A DNA stretch of 64,000 nt from Ariolimax columbianus (taxonomy: Eukaryota; Mollusca; Gastropoda; Stylommatophora; Arionidae): positions 13,266,454 to 13,330,453 of the forward strand of contig JAVGWX010000004.1 of the NCBI GenBank assembly GCA_036924085.1, read 5' to 3'. The translations under genes were made by a program, and so were the position numbers. The notes beneath the pieces are model-generated. The model had not been told where the DNA came from. It saw only the letters and a list, made by a program, of their open reading frames with translations, and ran no database searches. Shown here piece after piece: positions 1 through 11,582 of the stretch (positions are counted from its first letter, which is position 1; every line of letters begins with the position of its first letter).

Positions 1-110
1 CAGGGCTTGACAGCGAGAGATTTAGAACGTTCAGGGCTTGGCAGAGGGGGGCGGGGAACGTTCAGGGCTTGGTAGCGATAGATTGAGAACGGACGCAGAA
101 GAAGATGTAA
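1..110 (+). mobile_element. SINE-A 3' end, internally triplicated
   Basis: Three successive partial copies of a segment reading TTCAGGGCTTGGTAGCG then AGATTGAGAACG lie in tandem. The last is followed by GGACGCAGAAGAAGA, the tail of the SINE-A family seen complete at 11875-12059. The left edge is cut by the window, so the 5' part of the element cannot be judged. The triplication is confined to the 3' part of the SINE. Confidence 0.6.
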
Positions 111-246
111 CATCTGAATGTTCAAGGGTGGTCATCACGTGGATGCGCTTGAATCGTGGCAAGATGAACACGGTCAACTCCGTGCTCTGTGACGGTCGCG
201 AAACAGCTGACCAGCGCCTTGACACTCATCACAAATAGATTGCTAA

Positions 247-879
247 AAAGGCGGACAGTACCTACTGGCCGTAGGGCTGTCAAAGAGGCGGACAGTACCT
301 ACTGGCGGTAGGAGTGTCAAAGAGGCGGACAGTACCTAATGGCGGTAGCGGTGTCAAAGAGACAGACAGTACCTACTGGCGGTAGGAATGTCAAAGAGGC
401 GGACAGTACCTGTCTGACGGTATGGGTGTCAAAGAGGCGGACAGTACCTACTGGCGGTAGGGGTGTCAAAGAGGCGGACAATACTTACTAGAGGTAGGAA
501 TTTCAAAGTGGCGGACAGTACCTGCTGGAGGTAGAGATGTCAAAGAGGGGGACAGTACCTGGCTGACGGTAGGGGTGTCAAAGAGGCGGACAGTACCTGG
601 CTGACGGTAGGGGTGTCAAAGAGGCGGACAGTACCTACTAGAGGTAGGGATGTCAAAGAGGTGGACAGTACCTACTAGAGGTAGGGATGTCAAAGAGGTG
701 GACAGTACCTACTAGAGGTAGGGATGTCAAAGAGGTGGACAGTACCTACTAGAGGTAGGGATGTCAAAGAGGTGGACAGTACCTACTAGAGGTAGGGATG
801 TCAAAGAGGCGGACAGTACCTAGCTGACGGTATGGATGTCAAAGAGGCGGACAGTACCTACTGAAGGTAGTGATGTCAA
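247..879. repeat. 37-bp minisatellite, about 17 copies
   Basis: The unit is GGCGGACAGTACCTACTGGC followed by GGTAGGAGTGTCAAAGA, 37 bp in all. Copies vary mainly in the CTACTGGCGG/CTACTAGAGG/TGGCTGACGG segment. A run of near-identical units at about 640-800 carries the TACTAGAGG variant, which indicates local homogenisation. No gene is seen in it. Confidence 0.95.
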
Positions 880-1281
880 CGGATTTGAACAGTATCAAAT
901 AGTCTAAAAATCATAGTGTGTTAGTTTCACACAAGGACAGTACCATATAGTGCACACATGCAGAAAGTATATGTTCCTTGGCATAAATCATGCCTGCACG
1001 TTTTGTCGTTCACCATTCACAGACAATAAATGATACAGACAAGCTAGACAGAACATCGCGAAAATGTGTAACCTGATCACCCAAAACAGGTGCTTCAGTC
1101 CCTCAACTTCACTACACAATCTCAACTCATAAAGTGACACAAGCAAGTATCACATATACACAAATATACAAGCACACACGCACATACATACACGTACAAC
1201 ATTACAAATACACGCATATTTGCTAACACATGCATGCACTCACGCACACACAGATTCATATACACAATATCTCTTTTGCGA

Positions 1282-1283
<2 letters not shown>
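880..1283. other. No gene seen
   Basis: AT-rich sequence with a CACA/ATAC-rich stretch at about 1150-1270. I see no coding or repeat structure beyond this low complexity. Confidence 0.6.

Positions 1284-1330
<47 letters not shown>
1284..1330. repeat. (CT)n microsatellite
   Basis: An almost pure CT dinucleotide run. It produces a spurious Ser-Leu open frame. Confidence 0.97.
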
Positions 1331-1334
<4 letters not shown>

Positions 1335-1855
1335 TCACTTACACACACATACACACTAAGACAGACATGTACACGTACATATTTGTGATTGAGTATAAGG
1401 ACAAGCTATATTCCTAATGCAGGCCGCCAGATGGTGATTCAGTGTCTGTCAAGGTGATGTGATAATTAGGCTAATCATTAAGTTCTAAATCACATAATTG
1501 CTGTGTATCCCATTGCTCGTTCTGGCTGTTCCACCTTCAGCTTGAAACATTTCCAATAATTCGCTTAGTCTCCCATTGCGCTCGACATAACTCTCCTTTC
1601 TGTGTTATCTTTTTCAATAATCTCAAACTCAAGTAAGTCCAAGAGGCACATGGTTACACGTATAATGGCTCGCGGGCCGTACAACAGTAAAGGCTGTTTT
1701 CGTCCGTCATCTCCCGTAGCCTATGAGACCACTGCGGCCCCACATGTTAGTCTATGGACTCTGCTGTTCAGTTTCGATGATACATTTCGTTGGCTGACAG
1801 ACTACGTTGCATCTGCAGAACTCTTTCTTCTGTCACGTTGCAGCGATAGTATTAC
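1331..1855. other. No gene seen
   Basis: Single-copy-looking sequence. An open frame of 85 codons at 1602-1859 has no recognisable motif and runs into the TAGA repeat; I do not consider it a gene. Confidence 0.5.
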
Positions 1856-1993
<138 letters not shown>

Positions 1994-3248
1994 TGTTTTT
2001 TGTTTTTTTTCTTTAAGTCTTCCTTCCGGTTTACTCATTGCGAGAGTAACTGGGAAGTCTATTATAACGACAATTGTTAATTATTTGTATATTTACAAAG
2101 TGAGAACTGAGGCTCTGGAAAAAAAAAAAAATTCCTGACAGCGTCGATATGAATGTGGGATCACCTCATAAAAGGTTTGTGTGCCAAGGAGTGGACACGA
2201 GTAACTGTGAAGTCAGTGGACACCAACATCCTTACACAATACAAAGTGGATGGCTGACGTGCAAGCGTTCTTGTAGTTTTGTCACAAATAGACAGCTTTG
2301 AAAAGTAAAAATAATAATATTTACCCATCGCAAGCAAAGATGGTGACGGCATTAGACTCTGCCGCGAGATGTGTGTGTTCTCATTTGTTTATAAAGGCAA
2401 ATCCTGGCACGGCAGACTTTGTCATGCCAGGTGGCCGTTCTGAGCTCATTGTGTAACAGCTGCTTGATGATATGCTTATCTGGCATGTGAAAACCATGTT
2501 CCGTCCATTCTATCTGAGGTCTTCCCGGAACATATCGCTATATTGTGTTCTAGACTCCGAGGGTGTTTATTTCACGGCAGCCCAACACGACTCTGCGGAC
2601 CCAGAAAACAGCTGTGTGGGCTTGGAGTTTGATATTACAGATTTGTTATCTGTTTTTGTAAAGGTGAAGGTAGCCCACACAAGAGACACTGCAGTCAAAG
2701 ATAAAGTGCTAGACTAGATGGTAATAGGTCTTAGCTTTTAATGGGGTATTCTATGCAGTTGCAATTTTACTCGTCGTTGTCTTTGCAAACAGTAAACCAG
2801 GTACCTATTTACAACTACGTTGACTAGAGCGTATCGACAATAGGAGCGAGCTGAGTAACGTTAATGTGAGAAGCAAACAAAAACTTCAAGTATTTAACAG
2901 TGCCTCAATGGCGTTAACTAGCTTGATATTTTTCAAAAATACAATGTCGTAAATAGACAGTTTGTAATGGCACCGATCAGTCGCACTACATCATATGAGA
3001 AGAGCTTCTGCATTATTACGTCTAGTCACCATTGAAACATTATTGCAGATTTCGAAGGGCATTCTCTATCTGTGAAGGCCTAATGCTGCAGTCAATACCG
3101 GATTATTGATAAGCCACAATACATCGATATCCTGTTTCCAAACTTAACAGTACAGCATTTATGCTTGCGTAAAATGGGCCTGGATTATCTGTTTGGAGTC
3201 AGAGGAATTAAACAACCTGCAGGATGTTAACATTGTCAACATTCTTTG
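1994..3248. other. No gene seen
   Basis: About 1.25 kb without recognised element, repeat or coding motif. The small open frames at 2161-2352 (-) and 2472-2717 (+) show no family resemblance. Confidence 0.5.
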
Positions 3249-3433
3249 AGCTGGAGAAGTCTATCAGATAAGTCGTGTCAGTGTTCATGTTCCCTACGGC
3301 TGAAGAAGTCTATCAGATAAGTCGTGTCTGTGTTCATGTTCCCTAGAGCTGAAGAAGTCTATCAGATAAGTCGTGTCTGTGTTCATGTTCCCTAGAGCTG
3401 AAGAAGTCTATCAGATGTGTCTGTGTTCATGTT
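3249..3433. repeat. 49-bp tandem repeat, about 3.7 copies
   Basis: The unit starts GAGCTGAAGAAGTCTATCAG and continues ATAAGTCGTGTCTGTGTTCA, then TGTTCCCTA. The first copy is slightly diverged (CTGGAGAAG) and the last loses the ATAAGTC part. Confidence 0.9.
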
Positions 3434-4247
3434 TACCGTGTGTTGTTTTGATTAGTTCCTTATTCACAATTGTCTTGTTTTGTTTGTCCGTTAAGAAGAC
3501 TATTTGGTGGCAATCTAATGTGTTTTTTTTCATGTTGTGTCTATTTGGTGTGAACTCTCATTTGCTTTCTAGCGCATATATCGTTATTGAAGAAGATCAT
3601 TGAGCGAATTCTGCTGATAAAATTAGAATGAATTCAAGACTGTTCTGACATTTTCCAGATATCTCGGAGACTCTCATGCTCGTTACCTTTCTGATGGGCG
3701 TTCATGGTTCAGGCAATTCAAAAGAGATTGTACATTTTCACACCGATGTAGACATTGGCATGCCAAACATCGTTGCCTGCTCGACAGCAATTGTGTCATA
3801 AGTCTATTTGTTTGTCTAACCCTGAGTAACTGTTCGGCGTTCCTGACGTCTCCCTTCAGCTAAACACCACCGGCGTTTTGTTTATCGCCTTGTTATAATG
3901 TTTGTCCAAGAAGGATTGAAGCGACTCGACCCACCTTGTTTTCTTATCTCGCGCTAAGTGCTACTTCCGGTACGTTTTGACAGGAAAGCGCGAAAAATGT
4001 TAGCGGATCTGCGGTTTGGATTTCACCTGTTGATATTTGAGTGGCGGACAGACGACACTAATAAGGACCGGCTAAACTGACCTTTCAACTTCAGCAAAAT
4101 GATGGAGGCCTCATGGCTGGTCTGCGCACGATTTACAGAATATAACAACTTGTGTAGTGCCATCGAGCAAAAGTAGCAAAATTATGGGAGATTTAACTGA
4201 TGGGCGGTATATTTGTTCTTTTTTTACTTTCCACACCATGCCTGAAT
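3434..4247. other. No gene seen
   Basis: No element or coding motif recognised. A short open frame at 3373-3603 is rich in hydrophobic residues but begins inside the preceding tandem repeat, so I reject it as a gene. Confidence 0.5.
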
Positions 4248-5255
4248 GACTTAGCAAGAGTCTTAAAGCAATAATCACCACTGTGTTTCACTGCCAGCTC
4301 AGATCTGACTTATCTAGGGGCTAAAGCAATACTCACCACTGTGGCCCACTGCCAGCTCAGATCTGACTTATCTAGGGGCTTCAAGCAATACTCACCACTG
4401 TGGCCCACTGCCAGCTCAGATCTGACTTATCTAGGGGCTTCAAGCAATACTCACCACTGTGTTTCACTGCCAGCTCAGATCTGACTTATCTAGGGGCTTC
4501 AAGCAATACTCACCACTGTGGCCCACTGCCAGCTCAGATCTGACTTATCTAGGGGCTTCAAGCAATACTCACCACTGTGGCCCACTGCCAGCTCAGATCT
4601 GACTTATCTAGGGGCTTCAAGCAATACTCACCACTGTGTTTCACTGCCAGCTCAGAGCTGACTTATCTAGGGGCTTCAAGCAATACTCACCACTGTGGCC
4701 CACTGCCAGCTCAGATCTGTCTTAGCTAGGAGCTTAAAGCAATAATCACCACTGTGGCCCACTGCCAGCTCAGATCTGTCTTATCTAGGGGCTTCAAGCA
4801 ATACGCACCACTGTGTTTCACTGCCAGCTCAGATCTGACTTATCTAGGGGATTCAAGCAATACTCACCACTGTGGCCCACTGCCAGCTCAGATCTGTCTT
4901 AGCTAGGAGCTTAAAGCAATAATCACCAATGTGGCCCACTGCCAGCTCAGATCTGTCTTATCTAGGGGCTTCAAGCAATACTCACCACTGTGTTTCACTG
5001 CCAGCTCAGATCTGACTTATCTAGGGGCTTCAAGCAATACTCACCATTGTGGCCCACTGCCAGCTCAGATATGTCTTAGCTAGGAGCTTAAAGCAATACT
5101 CACCACTGTGTTTCACTGCCAGCTCAGATCTGTCTTATCTAGGGGCTTCAAGCAATACTCACCACTGTGTTTCACTGCCAGCTCAGATCTGTCTTATCTA
5201 GGGGCTTCAAGCAATACTCACCACTGTGGCCCACTGCCAGCTCATTTCTGACTTA
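4248..5255. repeat. 59-bp minisatellite, about 17 copies
   Basis: The unit is CTTCAAGCAATACTCACCAC, TGTGGCCCACTGCCAGCTCA, GATCTGACTTATCTAGGGG. Two sub-variants alternate, TGTGGCCCAC and TGTGTTTCAC, with further TCTTAGCTAGGAGC variants, suggesting unequal exchange of multi-unit blocks. The last unit is interrupted by a SINE-A insertion, and the remainder of that unit resumes at about 5413-5460. Confidence 0.95.
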
Positions 5256-5412
5256 TTTTTTTTTCACGAACGTTTTCAATCTCCTGCTATCAAGTAGTGC
5301 TTTGCAGCTAGCGGGGTGTAGTGCAGAGAACGGTGATGCATTGTGTCGCTAGTTTACAGATTGACTACGATATTTGCACCTTTCGGCCCGGCACATCCGT
5401 CTTCCACAGAAG
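5256..5412 (-). mobile_element. SINE-A copy inserted in the 59-bp array
   Basis: Read on the minus strand it follows the SINE-A order: GGATGTGCCGGGCCGAAAGG, then TGCAAATATCG, TCTGTAAACTA, CGTTCTCTG, and AGCAGGAGATTGAAAACG before a poly-A tail (poly-T at 5256-5264 on +). It is flanked by a near-perfect duplication, TTCTGACTTA at 5246-5255 and TTTTGACTTA at 5413-5422, which is itself part of the 59-bp unit. The insertion therefore landed in the array's last unit. Confidence 0.8.
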
Positions 5413-5890
5413 TTTTGACTTAGCTAGGGACTTAACGCAATACTCGCCTATTGTGATCCATTAACATTTTAGTTCAAACTAAATAACACACAATTATGAA
5501 TGCATCATGTGTTCCTATTGCGTGTTTGTTTTTACATTACATAGTATAACCTCCAACTGTCGACGAAAACAGCCCTATTGCCTCTATCCAAAAAGTCACA
5601 CTGTTCAGTCCAAGGCTCGATCTGTTGGCTGTTAATGTTGACCTACGGTATATTAAGGGGTCAGAGGTAAGCCTTCTTCGAGCGTAGTGTTGCAGAATGT
5701 TTGAACTTTTGCTTTTCGCATCAATGGGTCAGGGTCGATTCTCGTAGTGAACATGTTCCAACCAATTCAGCTATACATAAATACTTGACTTACCTTTAGG
5801 AAGGAATAGACACCGTTGTCGTACATTATAACAACCTGAGGATTAGTAGTATGTTGTACATAACGATCACCACCCCCTTCCTCCATCTGA
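5413..5890. other. Remnant array unit, then no gene
   Basis: Positions 5413-5460 are a diverged end of the 59-bp unit (GACTTAGCTAGGGACTTAA, then CAATACTC). The rest shows no recognisable feature. Confidence 0.6.
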
Positions 5891-6223
5891 GGGTGAGGCG
5901 ATGTTATCACTGGAAGAGAGGGAGGAATTATGATGGTGAGGCGATGTTATCACTGGAAGAGAGGGAGGAATTATGATGGTGAGGCGATGTTATCACTGGA
6001 AGAGAGGGAACAATTATGATGGTGAGGCGATGTTATCACTGGAAGAGAGGGAACAATTCTGATGGTGAGGCGGTGTTATCACTGGAAGAGAGGGAACAAT
6101 TCTGATGGTGAGGCGATGTTATCACTGGAAGAGGGAGCAATTCTGATGGTGAGGCGATGTTATCACTGGAAGAGAGTGAACAATTCTGATGGTGAGGCGA
6201 TGTTATCACTGGAAGAGAGGGAG
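5891..6223. repeat. 43-bp minisatellite, about 8 copies
   Basis: The unit is GGTGAGGCGATGTTATCACT, GGAAGAGAGGGAACAATTCT, GAT. Copies differ by GGAGG/GGAAC and by one missing AG. Open frames on both strands are by-products of the repetition. Confidence 0.93.
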
Positions 6224-6639
6224 ATAAGATCTCTAGCTGAGCCTTTATTTCAGATTCAAATTTATGCACCTTACGTTTGTCTAAATTCCATATTTAATTA
6301 AAAATACTCTCCATGTTCTTTTTCATGGCGTATTGTACTCCTGTAATACAACAACTGTCTCTCTGCAGATCAGGCATGTTCATCTAGAGTACCTTACAAT
6401 CAAAATACCATCATTCTTAATGTCCTTCGAATTGTCTGCTTTATTTTCAAACTGTTTTTTTTTTGCTTGTCAAAATAAATTAAGTTCCTAAATATTGCGA
6501 AGTAAATATACAAGTGGAAATACCGAACACATTCATGTTAAAAGAATGTGACAGGAAATTGGGTTTCGTCTTCCAGAGTTTCAAAATTATTTTTTTTAGT
6601 GTCAAATTTGTTTCTACTTCTGAGAGATGTTTTGTCCCT
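6224..6639. other. No gene seen
   Basis: AT-rich sequence with T runs. No motif recognised. Confidence 0.5.
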
Positions 6640-7650
6640 CGATTTGTTGTTGGGTAAGATTTGTACCCTCAGAAATCATCGGCTCCCTTGAGAGAATGCC
6701 CCCTATGAAATCACCGGGAGTAGATAAGATCTCTACAGATGACCTCAAGGACTGAGGACTACCACCTCATATAGCCTAAGCTAAACGCTATACAATATTC
6801 CGCTACACGGGAGGAATACATACAGAGTGATCTAACTCAAGATGATATTTTTACAGGAAAAAGGAGATAAGGATGACCTTGGAAACTATCGCCCAATTAC
6901 ACTTCTCTCGGTCACCTACAAACACTTTACGTATACTCGCTAGGATCCGTCACCTTCTCGAGGCCCCGCAAGCAGTCAACCAGGCTGGCTTTCAGCGCGC
7001 CATCAGCACAATAAACCACATCTCAATCTGCTGCCGACTAAATGAATCAGCCAGATAGTACCATCTTCCTTAATCTTCACTTTTATCGACTATAAGAAAG
7101 CATTTGACTCTGTTGAGCTACTATTCGTCTGGCTCTCTTTGCTGAACCAAGGCATTAATGTCAGAATAGTTGCTAACTGCCACGCAGACTGTACAACAAC
7201 CTTTCAGTCTTTCTAAAGGTTTAATAGTTTCCTTCTAGAAAGGAATACGTCAGCGGGTCACTATCTCATCAAGTCTCTTTTGCGCATGTCTGGAGTCCAT
7301 TATCAGTCAATTCGACTGTACCCCCTTTTGGCAGTAACATCAATGACAAGCGACTTGACCATCTCCTCCTCTCAGATCACATAGTTCTCATCACAGAAAT
7401 AGCCAAAGACGCCAACCAAAAGACAGTTATGTTTCACAAGTAGGGACAAAAGCAGGCTTCGAGATTAACACCTCCAAGGTAACAGTCATGCGTAACCGTT
7501 TCGGTTCCGGTGACTCAGTCTTCCTCGATGCCGAGAATCTGGAGGAAGTGGAGAAGTATATCTTCCCGGGACGATTTTTGAACATGCAGAACGACCTAAA
7601 GCCAGAATTAGCAAGACGTTCAGAAAGACGGCACTACATCAAAGATGAGA
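6640..7650 (+). pseudogene. Decayed RTE-like LINE reverse transcriptase, 5' part
   Basis: Pieces in several frames match an RTE-type reverse transcriptase in the right order: MKSPGVDKISTDDLKD (about 6695), KKGDKDDLGNYRPITLLS (about 6850-6910), NQAGFQRAISTINHIS (about 6975-7035), FIDYKKAFDSVE (about 7080-7120), EINTSKVTVMRN and VEKYIFPGRFLNMQNDLKPE (about 7460-7605). Stops and frameshifts interrupt it throughout, so it cannot encode an enzyme. The FADD region is not readable. A SINE interrupts it at about 7654; the LINE resumes at 7926. The clade call rests on remembered RTE motifs. Confidence 0.8.
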
Positions 7651-7653
7651 GCC

Positions 7654-7925
7654 GCGTAGCGCAGTGGTTAGCGAGCTGGCTTCGTATCTGAGTGGTCCTG
7701 GGTTCATTCCCCAGTTGAGGCGGAAATGTTTTTCAGAACGCAACGGCTCGCCATGGGTCGACCCAGCCTTAAATGGGTACCAGTTCAGTCCGGGAAGTAA
7801 AAGCGGTGAGGGAGAGGAGATGGCTACCGCCCTCATTTAGCCGGGACTTTGAAATTTGAGATCGCTAACACATCACACATCTACGGCAGTAATGCTATGG
7901 GTTACTTTCCTTTTTTTTTTTTTTG
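7654..7925 (+). mobile_element. tRNA-derived SINE (SINE-B) inside the RTE LINE
   Basis: A tRNA-like head carries a pol III A-box-like CGTAGCGCAGTGGTTAGCGA and a B-box-like GGGTTCATTCCCC. The body contains CCTTAAATGGGTACC and AAGTAAAAGCGGTGAGGGAG, also found in diverged form at 46740-46800 and near 52270. It ends in a run of T residues at about 7909-7924, which is unusual since A-rich tails are the rule. I could not find a clear target-site duplication. Confidence 0.75.
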
Positions 7926-8095
7926 ACCAAACCAACGACTAACTCCCTATTCAACTCCACATTTGTCCTTGCAATGTGTTAGGCCCCCAAAGACTTGGTC
8001 ACTTACATAGGAGATTGAGTCCAAGCTGAGTGATTCAAGGCTCCCTCAAAATTCACATGATCGGTTTCACGCTGCAGAATCAACGAGAAGGAGGA
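7926..8095 (+). pseudogene. RTE-like LINE, continuation 3' of the SINE
   Basis: Directly after the SINE the frame NSLFNSTFVLAMC can be read, matching the RTE stretch that normally precedes the 'Y-G-x-E-T-W' motif, followed by MIGFTLQNQ in the position of the usual 'MLGISLRDH'. This fits the LINE at 6640-7650 being interrupted by SINE-B. It runs into LINE-A sequence at about 8096. Confidence 0.6.
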
Positions 8096-8555
8096 GGTAA
8101 AACGCTAAGATACGAATTCCTTTAAAGCGTTAGCTAGGGAGTCCAAAAGCGAGGGGTGGGAGGAGTTCATCACAAGAGTGGGTAATGATAATAGCCTCCA
8201 GAAGTTCTGGCACATGCATCGAAAGATGAATGGACAAACTACAAGCCAGCTTATCCCCAACATTCAAGACACCCCATTAAGGCTCCTGAAGACAGATGAA
8301 GAGAAATGTCTACGTTTTTTCAGTCGATATGTTGCTCAGACTGACAAAGGCGACACAGATGTCCGTCAGGAAACTCAGACAAGGCATCTTAGACGCAGCC
8401 ATAAGAAGAGAGGCTTGTGTAGACCTTATCACCGAGGCAGAGGTCGTAAATAGCCTACGTACAAGCAAAAACACAGCCCCAGGTCCTGATGGGGTACAAT
8501 ATTCCCACATCAAGCAGTTGGATGAGACAGGTATAAGAAAAATGGTATAAGAAAA

Positions 8556-9140
8556 ATGGTAAATGAGTTCAACCACACTATAGAGAAGTCATCTGTGCCT
8601 GAGGACTGGCTTCATAGCTATCTGTGCCCACTTCCTAAACCTGGTAAGGACTCCACGCTTCTTTGCAGCTATCGACTAATCACCACACAAAATGTATATG
8701 GCAAATTGCTCGAGAAGATAGTGGCCAAGAAAATAATGGCCTACCTTGAACGGGAGCAGATTCTACCCGATACGCTGGGCAGCTATAGAACAGCGAAGGA
8801 GACCTGGGCTAACGCTGGATCTTTCACGTATGATGTGTACGAGGGGTTTCAGTCAAAGCAAGAAACAGTCACGGTGGCACTCGACCTGGAAGACGCATAC
8901 AACCGTGTCGATTTTGGGACCTTAATTACCTGTCTGCAGCAATGTGGTTTAAGCCCGTGGCTGGTTAGTTGGACATCAGCTGCCCTGGTGGAAAGAACAG
9001 TTGCGCTACGCGTGGGATCGTGCACATCAGAACCGAGGCGAATATGTCCAGGACTGCCTCAAGGGTCTCCGCTCTCACCGGTGCTGTTCAACATTTACAC
9101 AGTAAAAGTGGCCAATATTCAACCCACATGGACAGGGTGA
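8556..9140 (+). pseudogene. LINE-A RT domain, motifs 1-B
   Basis: A 194-codon frame. It begins in the fingers (PEDWLHSYLCPLPKPGK), continues SYRLITTQNVYGKLLEKI, then motif A as VALDLEDAYNRVDFGTL, with the first catalytic Asp retained, and motif B as ICPGLPQGSPLSPVLFNIY. It ends through a frameshift just before the catalytic FADD box, which lies in the next frame at 9144. The start Met is arbitrary, since the domain extends upstream to about 8450 in another frame. Confidence 0.85.
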
Positions 9141-9143
9141 ACG

Positions 9144-9587
9144 TTGACATTTGCCGATGATATCCTAACGTACAGGACTGGCTCAGACAGGCAAGAGTTG
9201 GTCAAAGACATCCAGGAAACCTTGCAAGGAAACTCACAGTGGTGCAGCGACTCAGGCTCCGAGACCAATCCGAACAAGGCCTGCATAACGTGGTGCTCTT
9301 TGAATAATTCCATAGTAAAGGCTGAGCTCCAGGGCATCACTTTTGTTGGTTGCACCATCGACAGATGTGACAGGTTGAAATACCTCGGAGTGACATTTAA
9401 TCGCAGTCTTTCTTATAACTGCCATGTTGACCACATCGTACAAAGAGGCAAGATAGGGTTAGGAGCACTCAAAACCATGGCTGGTGCCGACTTGGAACAA
9501 CGCCTCCTGTTCATCCTATTTCGTCAGGTCGTGTTGTCTATCATCGATTACGGACTAGGAATCCTCACTATCAAGAAAACAGTGTGA
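9144..9587 (+). pseudogene. LINE-A RT domain, motif C onward
   Basis: A 147-codon frame starting MTFADDILTYRTGSDR, with the FADD catalytic pair intact. It then shows the thumb-like YLGVTFNRSLSYNCHVDHI and a connection region with SIIDYGLGI. It joins the 8556-9140 frame through a frameshift of a few bases and stops at 9585-9587. Further LINE sequence continues in another frame (RLDRIQNEGIRLVLGCT). Confidence 0.85.
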
Positions 9588-9874
9588 AAGGTTGGACCGC
9601 ATCCAGAATGAAGGTATACGTCTGGTTCTGGGCTGCACTAGAGATACCCCGATTGTGTTGATGCGGCACATGTTGGGATTGTTAAAGGTGACGTCCAGAC
9701 ATAAACTGGCATAAGTCAAAGCCTATATGCGTGTCACAACAGACACGCGGCACCCTCTGCAAAGTAGTATATCAGACATCAAGGGATTAATAATCAAGAG
9801 CGGGTCGTCATGGATGGCACAGGCAGAGCACGAGGTAAATCAGCTGATAACAGAACACCCAGGAGAGTGACGCT

Positions 9875-10512
9875 GTCATATACACCGACGGATCAGTCGT
9901 GTGCAGTGGGACATCAGGTTGGGGTTTTTCGGCTAGAGTGAGAGGAGAGGTCGTTGCTGAGCGCAGTAGAGCATACATGTCGAGAACCTCCAGTATGAGA
10001 ATGGAGACGGAAGCAGTGACCTCAGCACTGAAATGGATATCTGAGACTTCTATAACAAAGGCAGTCGTCGTGACAGACGCGCAAGCCGTACTTCAGAAAG
10101 TACAGAAGGAAAGTACGAGTGGATAGCTGCTTTTGAGGCCTCAAACCTCAAGGCGCTGACCTGGATCTACTGTCCTTCTCATGCCAGGGTTTAAGGCACT
10201 GAAAGAGCTGACATCTTAGCTTCACGGGCTCCCATCATGGGCACATTGGTGATGGACAGAAGTGACATTATGAAATCAATCAATGACCGCCTGCTAGATG
10301 AGGACACCGCAATAGATGAAGCAGCAATACACAGACTGCAAAGATTCGACATTAAACGAGGTTCGAGCGGAGTGGGGTGCATGAGAGGACGGCGCAGGAG
10401 AGTATATAACCAGCGAGCTACATGGACCATCAGCATCCATAACTTACGCCATTTGATGAGAGAGACTGAGCACCTATGGGTATGCCCGGAGTATAGTGAC
10501 GTCGATTCTTAG
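9875..10512 (+). pseudogene. LINE-A RNase H domain and C-terminal tail, broken
   Basis: The frame holds VIYTDGSVVCSGTSGWGF (first Asp), MRMETEAVTSALKW (Glu) and VVVTDAQAVLQKVQ (second Asp). A stop then interrupts, and translation resumes as TWIYCPSHARV, stop, GTERADILASRAP (last Asp). The RNase H catalytic set is therefore still recognisable although the frame is broken at least twice. The tail contains RETEHLWVCPEYSD, which resembles the Cys/His C-terminus of such LINEs. Confidence 0.8.
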
Positions 10513-10690
10513 AAACAGAAACAGAAACATAAATCAACGTATGAAAGATCTTCACACCACTGGCGTACGGCTAATGTCATTGGGGAAGGATGCCGTTACT
10601 AATGCAGACAAGGAAAAGCATCGCTAGCCTGATAACTTGCTTCGGGGATCTGATGACCGTTGGGGTACCCACGAGACAGGAAAATGACCT

Positions 10691-11582
10691 CGCGGAAGAC
10701 CACCTACACCCGGTGCCGACGCCATCGAACTCAAATCAACATTCACGATATTACAGCAGGAAAACTTATCACCCACGTGGCTGAAGACAAAAGATAATGG
10801 GAACGAAGTTTGGCCACTCAGTGGCGTAACCGACGCTGAGGAACGAGTCCTCTAGTAATCAGTAATCCAGAAAAAAAGTTATTTAAATATTTTCTAAAAC
10901 ATCTGGTGGTACATAAAAACAGTCTTGCCCAACCATAACAGATAGCGGAAGACGTGGGCTCCTACCCCCGTCCACTGTTACGCGCAAGAGAAGGAAGAAA
11001 TTACACGTTCATGTTGTGCCACAATTACACATATCATAACGAGGCCCTGGGACTGGATCCAGTTTGAGATACATTGACTATACGTTATAAGGACTGCTTG
11101 TGCCGTGGTTGCCTGTTGGTCAGTTACATGGGAAGACTAGGGGGCTTGACTTTGCTCTTAAATAACTTTCCGTCTTAGCTCGACAATCTGCTGACGATGA
11201 AACTCGTACAGGATCATGTGGAATCAATCGCTCAACCACGCAGCTACTTACACCAGCAGAAGAAAGGGCGTGGGTCGAGACTCTGGCGCCTTATAACCGT
11301 ATGCTTCTGTTACATGACACATGTCAGTATGGATGGCAGGTCATCTAGAATATGTTATTGTCGGATGTAAATTTACGCGATGATTTGCAGATATGTATAG
11401 TAAATGTGTGGGCATGTATGTATGCGTGTGTGTATGTGTGTATGTGTGTGTGCATGTGTGTGTGTTTGTGTATGTGTGAATGTATCTGGCCGGCACAACC
11501 TGCTTGCAAAAATTTATTTTTTTCAAATGTATGTTATATTTAATTTAATTTTTTGGAAGTTGGAGAAGAGCCGGAGGGAGTA
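10691..11582. other. No gene seen; GT-rich microsatellite at 11400-11480
   Basis: No element recognised after the LINE tail. A degenerate (TGTA)/(GTGT) run lies at about 11400-11480 and yields spurious open frames on both strands. Confidence 0.6.

Larger units (their letters stand above)
8096..10690 (+). mobile_element. LINE-A: decayed RT/RNase H LINE, 5'-truncated
   Basis: About 2.6 kb of an I/Jockey-like non-LTR retrotransposon. In order it shows a pre-RT linker (FITRVGNDNSLQKFWHMHRK, about 8165), fingers (TAPGPDGVQYSHIKQLDE), RT motifs, a post-RT region, RNase H, and a C-terminal tail with HLWVCPEYSD and KDLHTTGVRLMSLGKDAV (about 10540-10600). No endonuclease domain is present. Multiple frameshifts and stops (for example between the 9140 and 9144 frames, at 9587 and 10124) show it is dead. 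Two other fragments of the same family lie at 16640-17570 and 19160-19290. The exact 3' end is unclear; homology can be read to about 10680. Confidence 0.88.

Noticed and set aside
3373..3603. Hydrophobic 76-codon frame resembling a membrane protein
   Set aside because: It starts within a tandem repeat, is AT/T-rich by composition, and lacks any family motif.
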